From: DATKUC01 sp964553615
Lineage (GTDB): Bacteria; Spirochaetota; Spirochaetia; DSM-27196; DATKUC01
DNA length: 64,000 bases
Direction of reading: 5' to 3'
Assembly: GCA_964553615.1 (NCBI GenBank)
Contig: CAZKMA010000002.1
Coordinates: 99,527-163,526, forward strand
Part shown: positions 32,178 to 41,789 of the stretch, one piece after another
Layout of the letters: every line of letters starts with the position of its first letter
Position numbering within the stretch: the first letter of the stretch is position 1
Notes under the pieces: generated by a model
The model's input: only the letters and a program-made list of their open reading frames with translations
Database searches by the model: none
What the model was told of the DNA's origin: nothing
Translations under genes and position numbers: made by a program

Positions 32178-32230
32178 ATAGGGGAAACTAACCGGTGCCC
32201 GGAATGGGCTCAGGAAGAAAAGAGGTATGT

Positions 32231-33187
32231 ATGAGAAAAATCCATGTACTTGCGTCGATCGCGCTCGCTTTGATTATGGCGACCGGAACGGCTTTTGCAT
32301 CCGGAACAAGTGAAAAGTCTGCCGCTGCGGCCAAGAAAGGCCCGATTGTCGTCGCATCAAAGATAGACACCGAAGGTGCCCTGCTCGGAAACATGATGGT
32401 GGAGTTGCTGCGTGCTCACGATTTCTCCGTGGTCGACAAGACCCAGTTCGGAACGACCGACGTCATCCGAAAGGCAATCAAGAGCGGAGAGATCGACATC
32501 TACCCGGAATACACTGGAAACGGCGGTTTCTTCTTTCCGAATTCTCCAAAGGACGTGTGGAAAAACGCGCAGGCCGGATACGAAATGGTAAAGAAGCTGG
32601 ACAAAGAGCAGAACGATCTGGTCTGGCTCCAGCCTGCGCCCGCAAACAATACGTGGGCAATTGCGGCACGAGCGAACTTTGCGGAGAAGAATAATATTGC
32701 AACTCTCGAGGATCTTGCAAAATACATGTCCTCCGGCGGGACGGCGAAACTTGCGGCATCCGAGGAGTTCGTGAGCCGTCCGGATGCATTGCCTGCTTTC
32801 GAAAAGGCATACGGATTCCACTTCACGAACAACGAACTCGTTGTGCTCTCCGGCGGAAACACCGCCACCACCGAAAAGGCCGCGGCACAGGGAACCAACG
32901 GCGTCAACCTCGCCATGGCGTACGGTACTGACGGGCAACTTGCGGCGCTTGGGCTCAAGGTCCTTACGGATACCAAGGGAGTTCAACCGGTATATAATCC
33001 GGCACCGCTCGTGCGCGGGGCTATTATCAAGAAGTATCCCGAGATTGCAACAATCCTGGATCCCGTCTTCAAGACATTGACGCTCGAAACACTCCAGAAA
33101 TTGAATTCGTCAATTGCCGTTGATGGAAAGAACCCGAAGGATGTTGCCGCAGCGTACTTGAAGGAGAAAGGCTTCATCAAGGGCTGA
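32231..33187 (+). CDS. osmoprotectant (glycine betaine/choline-type) ABC transporter binding protein
   Basis: A 318-residue periplasmic protein. The signal peptide MRKIHVLASIALALIMATGT ends near AFASG. The OpuAC/QAT core shows DIYPEYTGNG and VVLSGGNTATTEKAAAQGTN, as in OsmF/YehZ. ATG 32231 follows AGAGG at 5 nt. The order binding protein, long permease, ATPase, short permease equals osmF-yehY-yehX-yehW in E. coli, so uptake of betaine-like solutes is inferred. Confidence 0.92.
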   Translation: MRKIHVLASIALALIMATGTAFASGTSEKSAAAAKKGPIVVASKIDTEGALLGNMMVELLRAHDFSVVDKTQFGTTDVIRKAIKSGEIDIYPEYTGNGGFFFPNSPKDVWKNAQAGYEMVKKLDKEQNDLVWLQPAPANNTWAIAARANFAEKNNIATLEDLAKYMSSGGTAKLAASEEFVSRPDALPAFEKAYGFHFTNNELVVLSGGNTATTEKAAAQGTNGVNLAMAYGTDGQLAALGLKVLTDTKGVQPVYNPAPLVRGAIIKKYPEIATILDPVFKTLTLETLQKLNSSIAVDGKNPKDVAAAYLKEKGFIKG

Positions 33188-33228
33188 CCGGTCCCGGCTC
33201 CCGACAACAAACCAGGCGGAGGCTCCCG

Positions 33229-34470
33229 TTGCTCGATAACATTTCGAACAGACCCTACAAGGCCTCTTTGCTTGGTGCTGTTGCCGGGCTCTTTGGTTTA
33301 TCGCTTCCCTACCTGTCTGTAAAGGCAAACAGAATCGTTGCAGGCAAGAGCCGGGCGCTTTGGGATATTGGCGGCCAGACGATTGTTGTAACACTGACAA
33401 TCGTGCTGGCCCTCTGCGTTCTTGGCACACTCGCGGCGGTCGTTCTCCAGTACCGTGGCCGGCACCGCGCGGGAACACACGTCTCGCTCGTTGCAGGCGC
33501 AGGAGTGTTTCTCGTCTCATGGCTGCTTATCGGCGCAGCGTCCGGAATCCTGGTCCCTGCGGCCGACACATCACCGGCACGTGTCAGCCCCGCAGCAGGT
33601 TTCTGGTTGCTCATGCTTTCTTCCTACATAGTCATCACCACCTCGTTGCGCTATCTGGGCAAAGTCATGGGTCGTCGAGGTCGACTCTTTTCAACATCGC
33701 TCGTCTTCGGGCTCTTTCTTTTCCTCGCCATCCTCATTGTCGGAGGGGCGCTCAATTCGCTCTCGGTCATGAAGGAGTTCAACAACCAACCAGATCGTTT
33801 TGCGCAGGCGTTGATTTCCCACCTTACCATTACCGGCGTTTCGGTTTTGGGTGCTATCGTGATCGGCGTACCCCTTGGGATTCTCGCCTGGAAACGAGCC
33901 GCGCTCGAGCAACCGGTGTTCGTCGTAGTCAACGGCATTCAGACAATTCCGAGCCTGGCCCTCTTTGGCATCATGATTGCTCCACTCGCAATTCTGTCAC
34001 GGACGTTCCCGGTCCTGCGTGAGCTCGGCATACAGGGCATCGGCAACGCACCGGCCATTATTGCCATTACGCTCTACGCCCTGCTTCCTATTGTCCGGAA
34101 CACCTATACCAGTCTCTCCATTATCGATCGTTCAGTGGTGGATGCGGGCACCGGCATGGGCATGGGGAAATTTGAGATGTTACGGTTTGTCGAGGTCCCG
34201 CTCTCGCTTCCCATTATCCTTGGTGGTATTCGAATCAGCGCGGTCCAGGCGGTCGGAAATACCGCCGTCGCGGCGCTGATCGGCGCAGGCGGCCTGGGCG
34301 CCTTCGTATTTCAGGGGCTCGGCCAGGCTGCTCCGGACCTCATCCTGCTCGGTGTGTTTCCGATAATAGTCCTTGCAGTCGCGGTGGATCGTATAATGAA
34401 ATTTCTCGTGGAATATCTTACTCCGCAGGGAGTTCGATCAGAAAACGAAGGGGAGAGGGGCAATCGATGA
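33229..34470 (+). CDS. osmoprotectant ABC permease, long YehY type
   Basis: A 413-residue membrane protein. An N-terminal ~190-residue extension with about five helices precedes the standard OpuB/ProW permease domain, whose ATPase-contact loop reads VVDAGTGMGMGKFEMLRFVE. The extension is also seen in YehY. The start is TTG 33229, preceded by GGAGG at 7 nt. The stop overlaps the ATPase gene (ATGA). Confidence 0.92.
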   Translation: MLDNISNRPYKASLLGAVAGLFGLSLPYLSVKANRIVAGKSRALWDIGGQTIVVTLTIVLALCVLGTLAAVVLQYRGRHRAGTHVSLVAGAGVFLVSWLLIGAASGILVPAADTSPARVSPAAGFWLLMLSSYIVITTSLRYLGKVMGRRGRLFSTSLVFGLFLFLAILIVGGALNSLSVMKEFNNQPDRFAQALISHLTITGVSVLGAIVIGVPLGILAWKRAALEQPVFVVVNGIQTIPSLALFGIMIAPLAILSRTFPVLRELGIQGIGNAPAIIAITLYALLPIVRNTYTSLSIIDRSVVDAGTGMGMGKFEMLRFVEVPLSLPIILGGIRISAVQAVGNTAVAALIGAGGLGAFVFQGLGQAAPDLILLGVFPIIVLAVAVDRIMKFLVEYLTPQGVRSENEGERGNR

Positions 34471-35573
34471 TCGAGTTCCGCGCGGTTACCAAGTACTACG
34501 GCGAGTTCAAGGCACTCGACAAGATCTCGTTCACGGTAGAAGACGGCAAGGTGTGCGTTCTTATCGGCCCATCCGGATGCGGCAAGTCGACGACTCTCCG
34601 ACTGGTGAATCGGATGATCGATCCCACAGAGGGGGAAGTCATCCTCGACGGCAAGAACGTACGCAACGTCCGACCGGAGGAACTTCGCCGCCACATCGGA
34701 TACGTCATCCAGAACGTCGGTCTCCTACCGCACATGACTGTCGAACAGAACATCTCGATAGTACCGCGACTTCTTGGATGGGAACAGAAGAAGATGCACG
34801 AGCGCAGCGAGGAGCTGCTGGACCTGGTCGGGCTGGAACCGGGTTCCTACCGCGCGAAATTCCCACATCAGCTCTCCGGCGGAGAGGCCCAGCGCATCGG
34901 AGTGGCCCGCGCACTGGCTGCGAATCCGCCGGTCCTGCTCATGGACGAACCGTTCGGTGCCGTTGATCCGCTCAACCGGGAGGCGCTGCAGGGAGAGTTT
35001 ACCTCTATCCAGCGGAAGCTCAAGAAAACTGTGGTTTTCGTCACGCACGATCTCGACGAGGCAATTCGCGTAGCGGACTCGGTCGTACTCATGCAGGCCG
35101 GCTCCATTGTTCAGCAGGATACGCCGGAACGGCTGCTTGCGTATCCCAAGAACCGGTTTGCCCGCAACTTTGTGGGGTCCGACCGAGCGCTGAAGAGGCT
35201 CTCCCGATTCAGCGTGCACGATTACATGCATCCGCCCGGGACTCTCCGGACCCGCGAGGTACTCACGGATGAGCAGATTGGAGAACGAATGGAGACGCGT
35301 TACTTCTGGGTTGTCGACGAAAACCGCTTTCTCCGCGGTTGGACCGATCTGAAAGAGGCGTCTGCGTCGGTCGAAGTAAGGGAGTTCATGAATCCGATCA
35401 AACCGGTTGAAGTTGGAATCAGCGAGAATGCGAGTATGCGGGATGCGCTCTCGCGCATGATGGGTCAGGGGATCAAAGAGGTGCCGGTACTGGATCCGGA
35501 ATGGCGCCTGGTAGGCGTGGTCACATTGGCTGACGTGGAAGGCATCACGGAGAAGGGGGACTTTTCCTGGTGA
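34467..35573 (+). CDS. osmoprotectant ABC transporter ATPase with CBS domains
   Basis: A 368-residue ATPase of the ProV/OpuCA type. Walker A is GPSGCGKST, the Q-loop VIQNVGLLPHMTVEQN, the signature LSGGEAQRIGVARAL and Walker B VLLMDEPF. A C-terminal ~110-residue region reads as CBS-type repeats (VREFMNPIKPVEVGISENAS, VPVLDPEWRLVGVVTLADVE), which in relatives sense ionic strength. The start and stop both overlap neighbouring genes by 4 nt. Confidence 0.95.
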   Translation: MIEFRAVTKYYGEFKALDKISFTVEDGKVCVLIGPSGCGKSTTLRLVNRMIDPTEGEVILDGKNVRNVRPEELRRHIGYVIQNVGLLPHMTVEQNISIVPRLLGWEQKKMHERSEELLDLVGLEPGSYRAKFPHQLSGGEAQRIGVARALAANPPVLLMDEPFGAVDPLNREALQGEFTSIQRKLKKTVVFVTHDLDEAIRVADSVVLMQAGSIVQQDTPERLLAYPKNRFARNFVGSDRALKRLSRFSVHDYMHPPGTLRTREVLTDEQIGERMETRYFWVVDENRFLRGWTDLKEASASVEVREFMNPIKPVEVGISENASMRDALSRMMGQGIKEVPVLDPEWRLVGVVTLADVEGITEKGDFSW

Positions 35574-36373
35574 GCAATACGACCACGGACCCGAATAGGA
35601 AACGATCGAGGGTGGAGTCCCGCAGACTCGTTCGGATTGCACTGTCCGTTCTCCTCATTGCCGGAGGACTCCTGTTCATCTTCGATCGGTCCGTGCTCGA
35701 ATTCGTTCTTCGGGCTCTCTTCCCGGGGACAACGGACATCATCTACCCCCGCGCTACCCTTCCGCAACTGCTGACTCAGCACCTTGTCCTGGTTGGCGTA
35801 TCAAGCATTGCGGCGGCGTTCGTCGGCATCCCGCTCGGAATCTTTGTAACGCGACAATCGGGAAAGGACTTCCTTCCCCTTGTGCAGGACATGAGCTCTC
35901 TTGCCCAGACATTCCCACCGGTGGCGGTGCTCGCTCTCGCGGTTCCCGTGCTCGGATTTGGATTCCGCCCCGCAATCGCTGCGCTCTTTCTCTACAGCAT
36001 CCTTCCGGTTGTCAACAATACCATCTCGGGTCTCAGTTCGGTTCCTCCACTGGTCATTCAGTCTTCACGCGGGATGGGTATGACTCCTGCACAGATACTC
36101 TTTCGAACCGAGCTTCCCATTGCGGCACGAGTCATCGCCGCGGGTGTCAGGACTTCGGTGGTCATTAATGTCGGAACCGCCACCATTGGCGCGGTTGCCG
36201 GTGCGGGAGGACTCGGCGTTGCCATCGTTGCCGGGCTCGTGCGGGACAACACTGCCTTCGTTGTGGAGGGAGCCGCCTCGGCCGCGTTTCTTGCCCTTAC
36301 GCTGGACTGGATCTTTGCGCGGGTCGAAAGCATGTTCTACTCGCCGCAACGGGACCGCGATACCACCCCGTAA
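35570..36373 (+). CDS. osmoprotectant ABC permease, short YehW type
   Basis: A 267-residue membrane protein with about six helices and the ATPase-contact loop VIQSSRGMGMTPAQILFRTE. The start is GTG 35570, overlapping the ATPase stop. It ends the four-gene operon and converges on the Nudix gene with a 42-nt gap that holds no clear terminator. Confidence 0.93.
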   Translation: MSNTTTDPNRKRSRVESRRLVRIALSVLLIAGGLLFIFDRSVLEFVLRALFPGTTDIIYPRATLPQLLTQHLVLVGVSSIAAAFVGIPLGIFVTRQSGKDFLPLVQDMSSLAQTFPPVAVLALAVPVLGFGFRPAIAALFLYSILPVVNNTISGLSSVPPLVIQSSRGMGMTPAQILFRTELPIAARVIAAGVRTSVVINVGTATIGAVAGAGGLGVAIVAGLVRDNTAFVVEGAASAAFLALTLDWIFARVESMFYSPQRDRDTTP

Positions 36374-36415
36374 AGTCCGAAACCCCGGTCACCGTGCTCG
36401 GCCTCTCCCGGATAC

Positions 36416-36973
36416 CTACCACCCTGCACGACTGCGAAAATAGACGTACAGCTTGATATCGATGATATCGCCCTGGGATTCCCATTGCTCGAGAGCGCCG
36501 GCTATTTCTCCTTCGCGTACCCGTATAACCGAGATCTCCTCAGAGCTCTCAGGGCCCGTATCCGACAAAGGATCCGGTTCCTCGTCCGCCTCGACGAAAA
36601 CCATATGCACAAGCTCGGTAGTCAGACCGGCAGAAGTCGATACTGCAGGTCCGACACGCAGCACCCTGCCGCCATATCCGGTCTCCTCACGCAGCTCCCT
36701 GAGCGCCGTTTGCTCCGGGCTCTCCCCTGCATCCATGAGCCCGGCGGGAAACTCGATTACCGGGCGCCCAAACGGCACCCGGAATTGACGAATGACTATG
36801 AGCGATCGGGATCTCGCCGTTACCGGCACTATGACGACTGCACCGCGATTCGACCGGCGTTCCACAAAACTCCACTTCTTCGGATCGCCGAAACGATCGA
36901 GAAAGGAACGCTCCTTCATAATCAGATACGGATCCTCGCACAGGGTGCGGTCACCGGTTATTTCGAGCGCCAC
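36416..36973 (-). CDS. Nudix hydrolase, ADP-ribose pyrophosphatase type
   Basis: A 185-residue hydrolase. The Nudix box is complete: GLMDAGESPEQTALRELREE followed by TGYGG. The N-terminal VVIVPVTARSRSLIVIRQFR and the PVIEFPAGLMD lead-in match ADP-ribose/GDP-mannose-type pyrophosphatases, which recycle nucleoside diphosphate sugars. It starts 2 nt after the oxidoreductase stop, so the two are probably co-transcribed. Confidence 0.92.
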   Translation of the reverse strand: MALEITGDRTLCEDPYLIMKERSFLDRFGDPKKWSFVERRSNRGAVVIVPVTARSRSLIVIRQFRVPFGRPVIEFPAGLMDAGESPEQTALRELREETGYGGRVLRVGPAVSTSAGLTTELVHMVFVEADEEPDPLSDTGPESSEEISVIRVREGEIAGALEQWESQGDIIDIKLYVYFRSRAGW

Positions 36974-36975
36974 GG

Positions 36976-38298
36976 CTACGCCTTCGGTACCGAGAGTAGC
37001 GAATCTATCCTGACCGGTTGGCCGGTTGCGATGGACCGATTCGCTGCTATACCGGTAAGAATACTCATTGCTCCATCCCGGTATCCTGCGGCATGTCCGA
37101 GGGGATCGTTTCCCGCGCCCCGAAAGACGTCGTCCAGCAGGCGAATATCTCCGCCACCGTGCCCGCCGCGCGCCTCGTTGATCTCAACAGAGTACGGCTT
37201 CTTCCACTGGTGGTGGACGAGAATCGTGGGCACATTCGTCGCCGCAAGTTCTTCCTTGTCCCGGTTTTCAGCACGATTGGTGTCGTCTTCCGCGCCGGAA
37301 ACATACGGCTTCTCGACAACGTTGAACTCGAGCCTGCCCTTCGTTCCGTTGAACATGACGCGGTAACCTTCCCAGGGCATGTAGGCGTTCAGGGAGTATG
37401 TCATGATTGCCCCGCTTCGGTAGCGAACCAGAACGCCCATTGTGTCCTCGGTCGAGATATTGTAGCCGAACACACTCTGGTCACGGTGATATCCGTCCTC
37501 ATTCTCGGCATCGAGATACATTCGCTTCAGATTCTCATCCTTTTCCAGATGAAGAGCAAACGGATCGTTTTTCGCAATCTGCGAACCGTATGCACGCTCG
37601 TAGAATTGGGTTACTCCCCGCTTCTCGGCATTCTGCCGGCCGTAAAACATGAGACCCCCGAGGCCGAAAACAAGCTCCGGGTCGGTATTGAGCCACCAGT
37701 TCATCAGATCAAAATGATGGGTGGACTTATGAACAAGCAACCCGCCGTTGTTCGACTTGTCCCGGTGCCATCTGCGGAAGTAGTCCGCGCCGTGCACGGT
37801 ATCGAGCAGCCACTCGAAATGAACGCTCAGTACATCGCCAATTTCCCCGGATTTGAGGAGCTCCTTGACCCGCGTGTTTCTTGGAGCGTAGCGGTAGTTG
37901 AAGGTAACCTTCAAGTCCTTTCCGGTTCGGGATATCGTTTCAATGATCTGCCGCGCCTTCTCTTCATCTGTCGTCATCGGTTTTTCGGTGATTGCGTCGC
38001 AGCCGAGTTCCATTGCCCGACAGATATAGGTGTGATGCGTCCGATCCATCGAGGTAACGATGACGGCATCCGGCTTCTGCTCGGAAATCATCCGGTCGAA
38101 CTCGTTGGCCCGGTAGGTTGCGCGCGGCTTCGCGCCGAACTTTGTTCCAATTACCTCGTTTGCATAATCCATGCGCGTCTGGTTCGTATCGCAGAACGCC
38201 AGGAGCTCTCCCACGTCCTTGTGCGTGTCCAGCAGTGCATTCGTGTACATGTAGCTACGGCTGCCCGTCCCGACCAGTACGTATCGCTTTCTTTCCAT
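36976..38298 (-). CDS. Gfo/Idh/MocA-family oxidoreductase
   Basis: A 440-residue NAD(P)-dependent dehydrogenase-like protein. The N-terminal Rossmann fold starts RYVLVGTGSRSYMYTNALLD. The signature EKPMTTDEEKARQI supplies the conserved Lys, and the GGGLLVHKSTHHFDLMNWWL type segment carries the active-site His. These enzymes act on sugars or inositols; substrate unknown. The start ATG 38298 follows GGAGAGGC. The LacI regulator gene overlaps its 5' end by 44 nt. Confidence 0.9.
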   Translation of the reverse strand: MERKRYVLVGTGSRSYMYTNALLDTHKDVGELLAFCDTNQTRMDYANEVIGTKFGAKPRATYRANEFDRMISEQKPDAVIVTSMDRTHHTYICRAMELGCDAITEKPMTTDEEKARQIIETISRTGKDLKVTFNYRYAPRNTRVKELLKSGEIGDVLSVHFEWLLDTVHGADYFRRWHRDKSNNGGLLVHKSTHHFDLMNWWLNTDPELVFGLGGLMFYGRQNAEKRGVTQFYERAYGSQIAKNDPFALHLEKDENLKRMYLDAENEDGYHRDQSVFGYNISTEDTMGVLVRYRSGAIMTYSLNAYMPWEGYRVMFNGTKGRLEFNVVEKPYVSGAEDDTNRAENRDKEELAATNVPTILVHHQWKKPYSVEINEARGGHGGGDIRLLDDVFRGAGNDPLGHAAGYRDGAMSILTGIAANRSIATGQPVRIDSLLSVPKA

Positions 38299-39355
38299 GA
38301 TGCCTCTCCTCCTCGGTTGTGTTTTCTTTATATACTTCCTCGATCTCGGCGGCGCCGATTTCACGGGTTGTTCCGCGAAGCTCGAGGTGAGTAGGGAATT
38401 CAATGCTGTTCCGTGGCAATCCTTTCTCGTGGATCCTTTTCCGCACAATCATCACAGCGGCCTCGGCGCTTTCGACCGTCGGCTGCGCAACGGTAGAGAG
38501 CGGGACCGTGAGGTAGCGTGCAAACGGCACATCGTCAAAGCCCACAATAGAGCAATCCGCCGGGACCTTGATGCCGATTTCTTCCAGGCCGCGCATGAGC
38601 CCGGTTGCAATCCGGTCGTTATAGCAGAAGACCGCATCATGGCGCCCGTCTTTCACCAATTTCGCGAGTCGGTATCCGTGCTCGTACTCCCGGCCATTTA
38701 TCCGGAATATGGCACCTTCGGGCATGCTCCTCTTCAGAGACGTGTAGCCTGCCATGATCCCGGTCAACCGTTCATCGGGAAAGGATCGATCAGCGGTGGT
38801 AAGAAAGAGCGGGCGAAGAAATCCCGCAAGAATGAAGTAGCGGGCAACCTGTCGGGTCCCGACTTCCCGTCGGATGCTTACTGCATCCACTCCGCGAAGT
38901 CGTCCGTCCACGGTGGCCAGTGCAATGCCGCGACCTGCAATCTGCCTGATGAGACCCGAAGGCAGGGACATGCGGAGGCCGCTGATGATGATTGCAGCCA
39001 CCGATACCTCGATCGCCTGCCGCACAACGGATTCAAGTGGAACGTCCGGGGGTTGTACCATAACGTGAACCGAGCCGAACACCTCGTTGCCGAGCTGGAA
39101 CATCTGCTGATTGCGGCGACTGGTTATATCCGTTGGTTGCTGTTCGACAATGATGGCGAGCCCCGTCCGTTTTCCTAGTCTCAGCGCGCGGGCATGAAGG
39201 TCAGGCACGTAGCCAAGCTCTTGTGCGACTGACAGGACCTTCACTCGTGTATCCTCTGAAACGCCATACTTGCCGGTAAGCGCGCGGGAAACCGAGCTTG
39301 GATGCACATTCAGCCGCCGGGCTATTTCCCGGATTGACGGGGGTGATTCTTCCAT
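38255..39355 (-). CDS. LacI-family transcriptional regulator
   Basis: A 366-residue repressor-type protein. The N-terminal helix-turn-helix reads SIREIARRLNVHPSSVSRAL with a hinge near residue 50, then a periplasmic-binding-protein-like effector domain with DAVFCYNDRIATGLMRGLEE. The C-terminal tail ENTTEEERHHGKKAIRTGRD is encoded across the start of the oxidoreductase gene. It likely controls that gene in response to a sugar. I chose ATG 39355 over 39424 because LacI proteins begin close to the HTH; no strong SD is seen. Confidence 0.9.
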   Translation of the reverse strand: MEESPPSIREIARRLNVHPSSVSRALTGKYGVSEDTRVKVLSVAQELGYVPDLHARALRLGKRTGLAIIVEQQPTDITSRRNQQMFQLGNEVFGSVHVMVQPPDVPLESVVRQAIEVSVAAIIISGLRMSLPSGLIRQIAGRGIALATVDGRLRGVDAVSIRREVGTRQVARYFILAGFLRPLFLTTADRSFPDERLTGIMAGYTSLKRSMPEGAIFRINGREYEHGYRLAKLVKDGRHDAVFCYNDRIATGLMRGLEEIGIKVPADCSIVGFDDVPFARYLTVPLSTVAQPTVESAEAAVMIVRKRIHEKGLPRNSIEFPTHLELRGTTREIGAAEIEEVYKENTTEEERHHGKKAIRTGRDGQP

Positions 39356-39439
39356 TGTTGCTGCCAGGTACGCAAACGATTGCGTAACTGGATAGAGGAT
39401 ACCATCCAGAAGCGCTGCCGTCAACTGCCCGTGAATTTT

Positions 39440-40468
39440 CTAGAAGCCGTATTGCAGATAGATAGAACCACTCACCGTGGTTCCGCGGCGATAGTCGCTG
39501 TTGGAGGAAACCATTTCTACGGCAGGGACAACATGGAGTGACAGGAACCGGTCAATGTCTACGCCGATGTCGAGAGCAGGTACCGCAGTTACCGTCCACT
39601 CATCCGGGGCGGACATGAGCGAACCTGTCACATGCCCGTACTCCATTACCCGGAATTCAACCGGCACTGCCAGATGAAACCGAACAGAGCGTCCTGCAGC
39701 AAGCGATGCCCCGAACCGTGCCTGAACCTCCCGGTAGCTGTCCGCCTGAACCAGAAGCGAACCCGCAGAACCGGTGGCACCGTAGTCGGATAGCGGTGTC
39801 AGAATTGTCGACCGCCTCACTGTCCCGGTCACCGAAAGATCCAGCACAAGCAAACTCCCGAAGTACCACGTAATCCCGGGACCCACGGTGGCCGACCAGC
39901 CGGTGTCTCCGGTGTCGTACAGCTCACCTCCTGCACTGGCACCGAAGCTTGCCACGATCGAGGGCGAAAGGCTCAGGTCTCCCCGCGCCGAAAGACCGGC
40001 ATTCCAGCTGTTGTCGGGGAAAAAGCTGCGCGAGAAAAATGAGCCCATCAGAATCGAGTAGCCGATGTCACCATACGACCAGCCGGCTCTCAGGCCGGTA
40101 ACAGTACGCGACAACCCGTCTACTAGACCTCCCTCGATCTCTCCGAATGCCCTTACGTTGATGACGCTCAGATTCCGAATGAATGAGGCGCTGAGCGCGG
40201 CGTTCGCCGTTCCTCCGTAGTCGGCGGCGAAGGGAAGTGTGCCAAGATATCCGCTTCCGCCAAAGGATAGAATAAGACTGTCCACCGCACTCCGGCTCAA
40301 GAAGGAATTCACGACAGCTTGCGTCCAGACACGGTTTTCAACAGTGGAGGGTACCGCAGGAGCGGGAGTTGTTGCCCCGACGCCGAAGCTGAGGGTTCCG
40401 TTCGCTCGAATGTTTCCGGACGAAAGGAGTGCCAGCGCGCAAACCAGAACGAAAAGCCGATACCTCAT
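39440..40468 (-). CDS. predicted outer-membrane beta-barrel protein
   Basis: A 342-residue exported protein. The signal peptide is MRYRLFVLVCALALLSSGNI with cleavage near RANG. The rest is alternating amphipathic beta-strands rich in Gly, Ser and Tyr and ends in LQYGF, a terminal aromatic typical of outer-membrane barrels. I do not recognise a specific family. It overlaps the preceding gene by 4 nt and is the last member of the sigma-factor cluster, so it is probably part of the envelope output or sensing apparatus. Confidence 0.7.
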   Translation of the reverse strand: MRYRLFVLVCALALLSSGNIRANGTLSFGVGATTPAPAVPSTVENRVWTQAVVNSFLSRSAVDSLILSFGGSGYLGTLPFAADYGGTANAALSASFIRNLSVINVRAFGEIEGGLVDGLSRTVTGLRAGWSYGDIGYSILMGSFFSRSFFPDNSWNAGLSARGDLSLSPSIVASFGASAGGELYDTGDTGWSATVGPGITWYFGSLLVLDLSVTGTVRRSTILTPLSDYGATGSAGSLLVQADSYREVQARFGASLAAGRSVRFHLAVPVEFRVMEYGHVTGSLMSAPDEWTVTAVPALDIGVDIDRFLSLHVVPAVEMVSSNSDYRRGTTVSGSIYLQYGF

Positions 40469-41199
40469 GGCTGCCCTCCCTGACGACGAATCTCGGCGTC
40501 CATCTGAATGATGCCCCCTCCCCGGGACGCAATACGAGTAATAATACGCGCAATGCCCTCGCCTGAGAGACCAAGGACCCGTCCGCGAACGAAAAGGCCC
40601 GGAAGTGACGAATAGGTCGCTTCCGGCAATCTGCCGCCCAGAATCGTGTTGCTCATGGCCAGAAGGTCCGCCTCCGGCACGTCGGCAACCTGAAGGATTC
40701 CGACCAGCGCTTCGGCCAGCCGGAGACCCTTTTCCGGCCGTGGACTTCCGCTCATGAGCGAAGTAAGGAGAATTTCCGGAACGCCACCCTGGACGACCAG
40801 ACCAACTCTTCGAACCAGTTCAATTCGTCGTCGGACTTCGGCTGGTTTCAGCCCCTCAGGCCACAGGTGGGTCTGCTGCAGGATTCGAGCTGAAACGCGG
40901 ATGCGCTCCGCAGACTTCTTCAAGGCGCCGTAGAGGACGTCCGGGGCAACATGTTTCGCCGCTCCCTCTCGAAGCAGGTCCACGAGGGGGACCGAAGGAA
41001 GCCCGGACGCCTTGAGATCATGGAACAGTTTCAGGATTTGATCCGCCTCTCCCCGATAACCCGAGAACTCGGGACTCTGGAGAAGCACATCTATTTCGTC
41101 CAACGACTTTTCCTGCGCGGACAGCGCATGAGGCGGACAGATGAAGGCGTAGAGCAGTACGGTACCGAGAATGAGTATTCCGGAGAGACTTCGGCCCAT
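40465..41199 (-). CDS. exported protein of unknown function in the ECF sigma cluster
   Basis: A 244-residue protein with signal peptide SLSGILILGTVLLYAFI and cleavage near LSAQ. The mature part is mostly helical and Leu/Arg rich (LDEIDVLLQSPEFSGYRGEA, LPSVPLVDLLREGAAKHVAP) with no known motif. It overlaps the neighbours on both sides by 1-4 nt, so expression is tightly coupled to the upstream Gly-rich membrane protein and downstream barrel protein. Confidence 0.65.
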   Translation of the reverse strand: MGRSLSGILILGTVLLYAFICPPHALSAQEKSLDEIDVLLQSPEFSGYRGEADQILKLFHDLKASGLPSVPLVDLLREGAAKHVAPDVLYGALKKSAERIRVSARILQQTHLWPEGLKPAEVRRRIELVRRVGLVVQGGVPEILLTSLMSGSPRPEKGLRLAEALVGILQVADVPEADLLAMSNTILGGRLPEATYSSLPGLFVRGRVLGLSGEGIARIITRIASRGGGIIQMDAEIRRQGGQP

Positions 41200-41789
41200 C
41201 AGGGCCCTCCATGAGTTACCAAACGGCCAGCCGGCCCCGGCGGAAACCCGTTTCGGAGTTCCCCGTTACCGCCCCCAAGGAAACCGCCGGTCCCGTCTGC
41301 AGCTCCCGCAGCTCCGTTTCTTCCAAGAAAACCACGGTCTATTTCTCCCCGAGGCCCTGCCCCAACGGAGGAGCCCCGGCGCTGCGAGTGAGATGCTTCG
41401 AGTGCAATCACGGAGGGCGATGCACCGGTTCTCAGTGCAATATCTATCTCGTTGGCAAGCTGTGCACAGAAAGTCGCAGCCTGCTGGGCATCTGTTTTGA
41501 GCTGGGCACGGGTAACTGAGCGGAGTGTCAGTCTTACGGCAGCGACCGATACCGACGCCTCCCGCATTCGCAGCTGAAAAAGGCGGCTGAATTGTCGCTG
41601 CCACTCGATCGACTGATCGGCTGCGGCTTCAGGGATTGCCGACTCGCTCACCACGCCCGGCACTGTCTGCGCCTCGGCGCGGCCGGAACCGGGGGCCATC
41701 TGGATGACCCACAGGCCCGCCAGCAAAGCCGCCGTTGCGAACGCTTGAACGCTAAAGCTGGATGACAGATTTCTCACCACCGAACCCAT
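41199..41789 (-). CDS. membrane-anchored or exported protein with Gly-rich C-terminus
   Basis: A 196-residue protein. An N-terminal hydrophobic segment (FATAALLAGLWVIQM) is followed by EAQ, a possible cleavage site. A helical middle (~55-125) and a Gly/Asn-rich tail (GFLGRNGAAGAADGTGGFLG) complete it. No family was recognised. The start ATG 41789 lies 38 nt inside the anti-sigma-type gene; GTG codons four and five residues later are possible alternatives. Confidence 0.6.
   Translation of the reverse strand: MGSVVRNLSSSFSVQAFATAALLAGLWVIQMAPGSGRAEAQTVPGVVSESAIPEAAADQSIEWQRQFSRLFQLRMREASVSVAAVRLTLRSVTRAQLKTDAQQAATFCAQLANEIDIALRTGASPSVIALEASHSQRRGSSVGAGPRGEIDRGFLGRNGAAGAADGTGGFLGGGNGELRNGFPPGPAGRLVTHGGP

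Noticed and set aside
37018..38394. 458-codon plus-strand open frame antisense to the Gfo/Idh/MocA gene
   Set aside because: It mirrors the real minus-strand gene, has no recognisable motifs and lacks an RBS; long antisense frames are common in GC-rich DNA.
38297..39178. 293-codon plus-strand frame antisense to the LacI gene
   Set aside because: Its N-terminal hydrophobic stretch looks like a signal peptide, but the opposite strand is a full LacI protein with HTH and effector domain.
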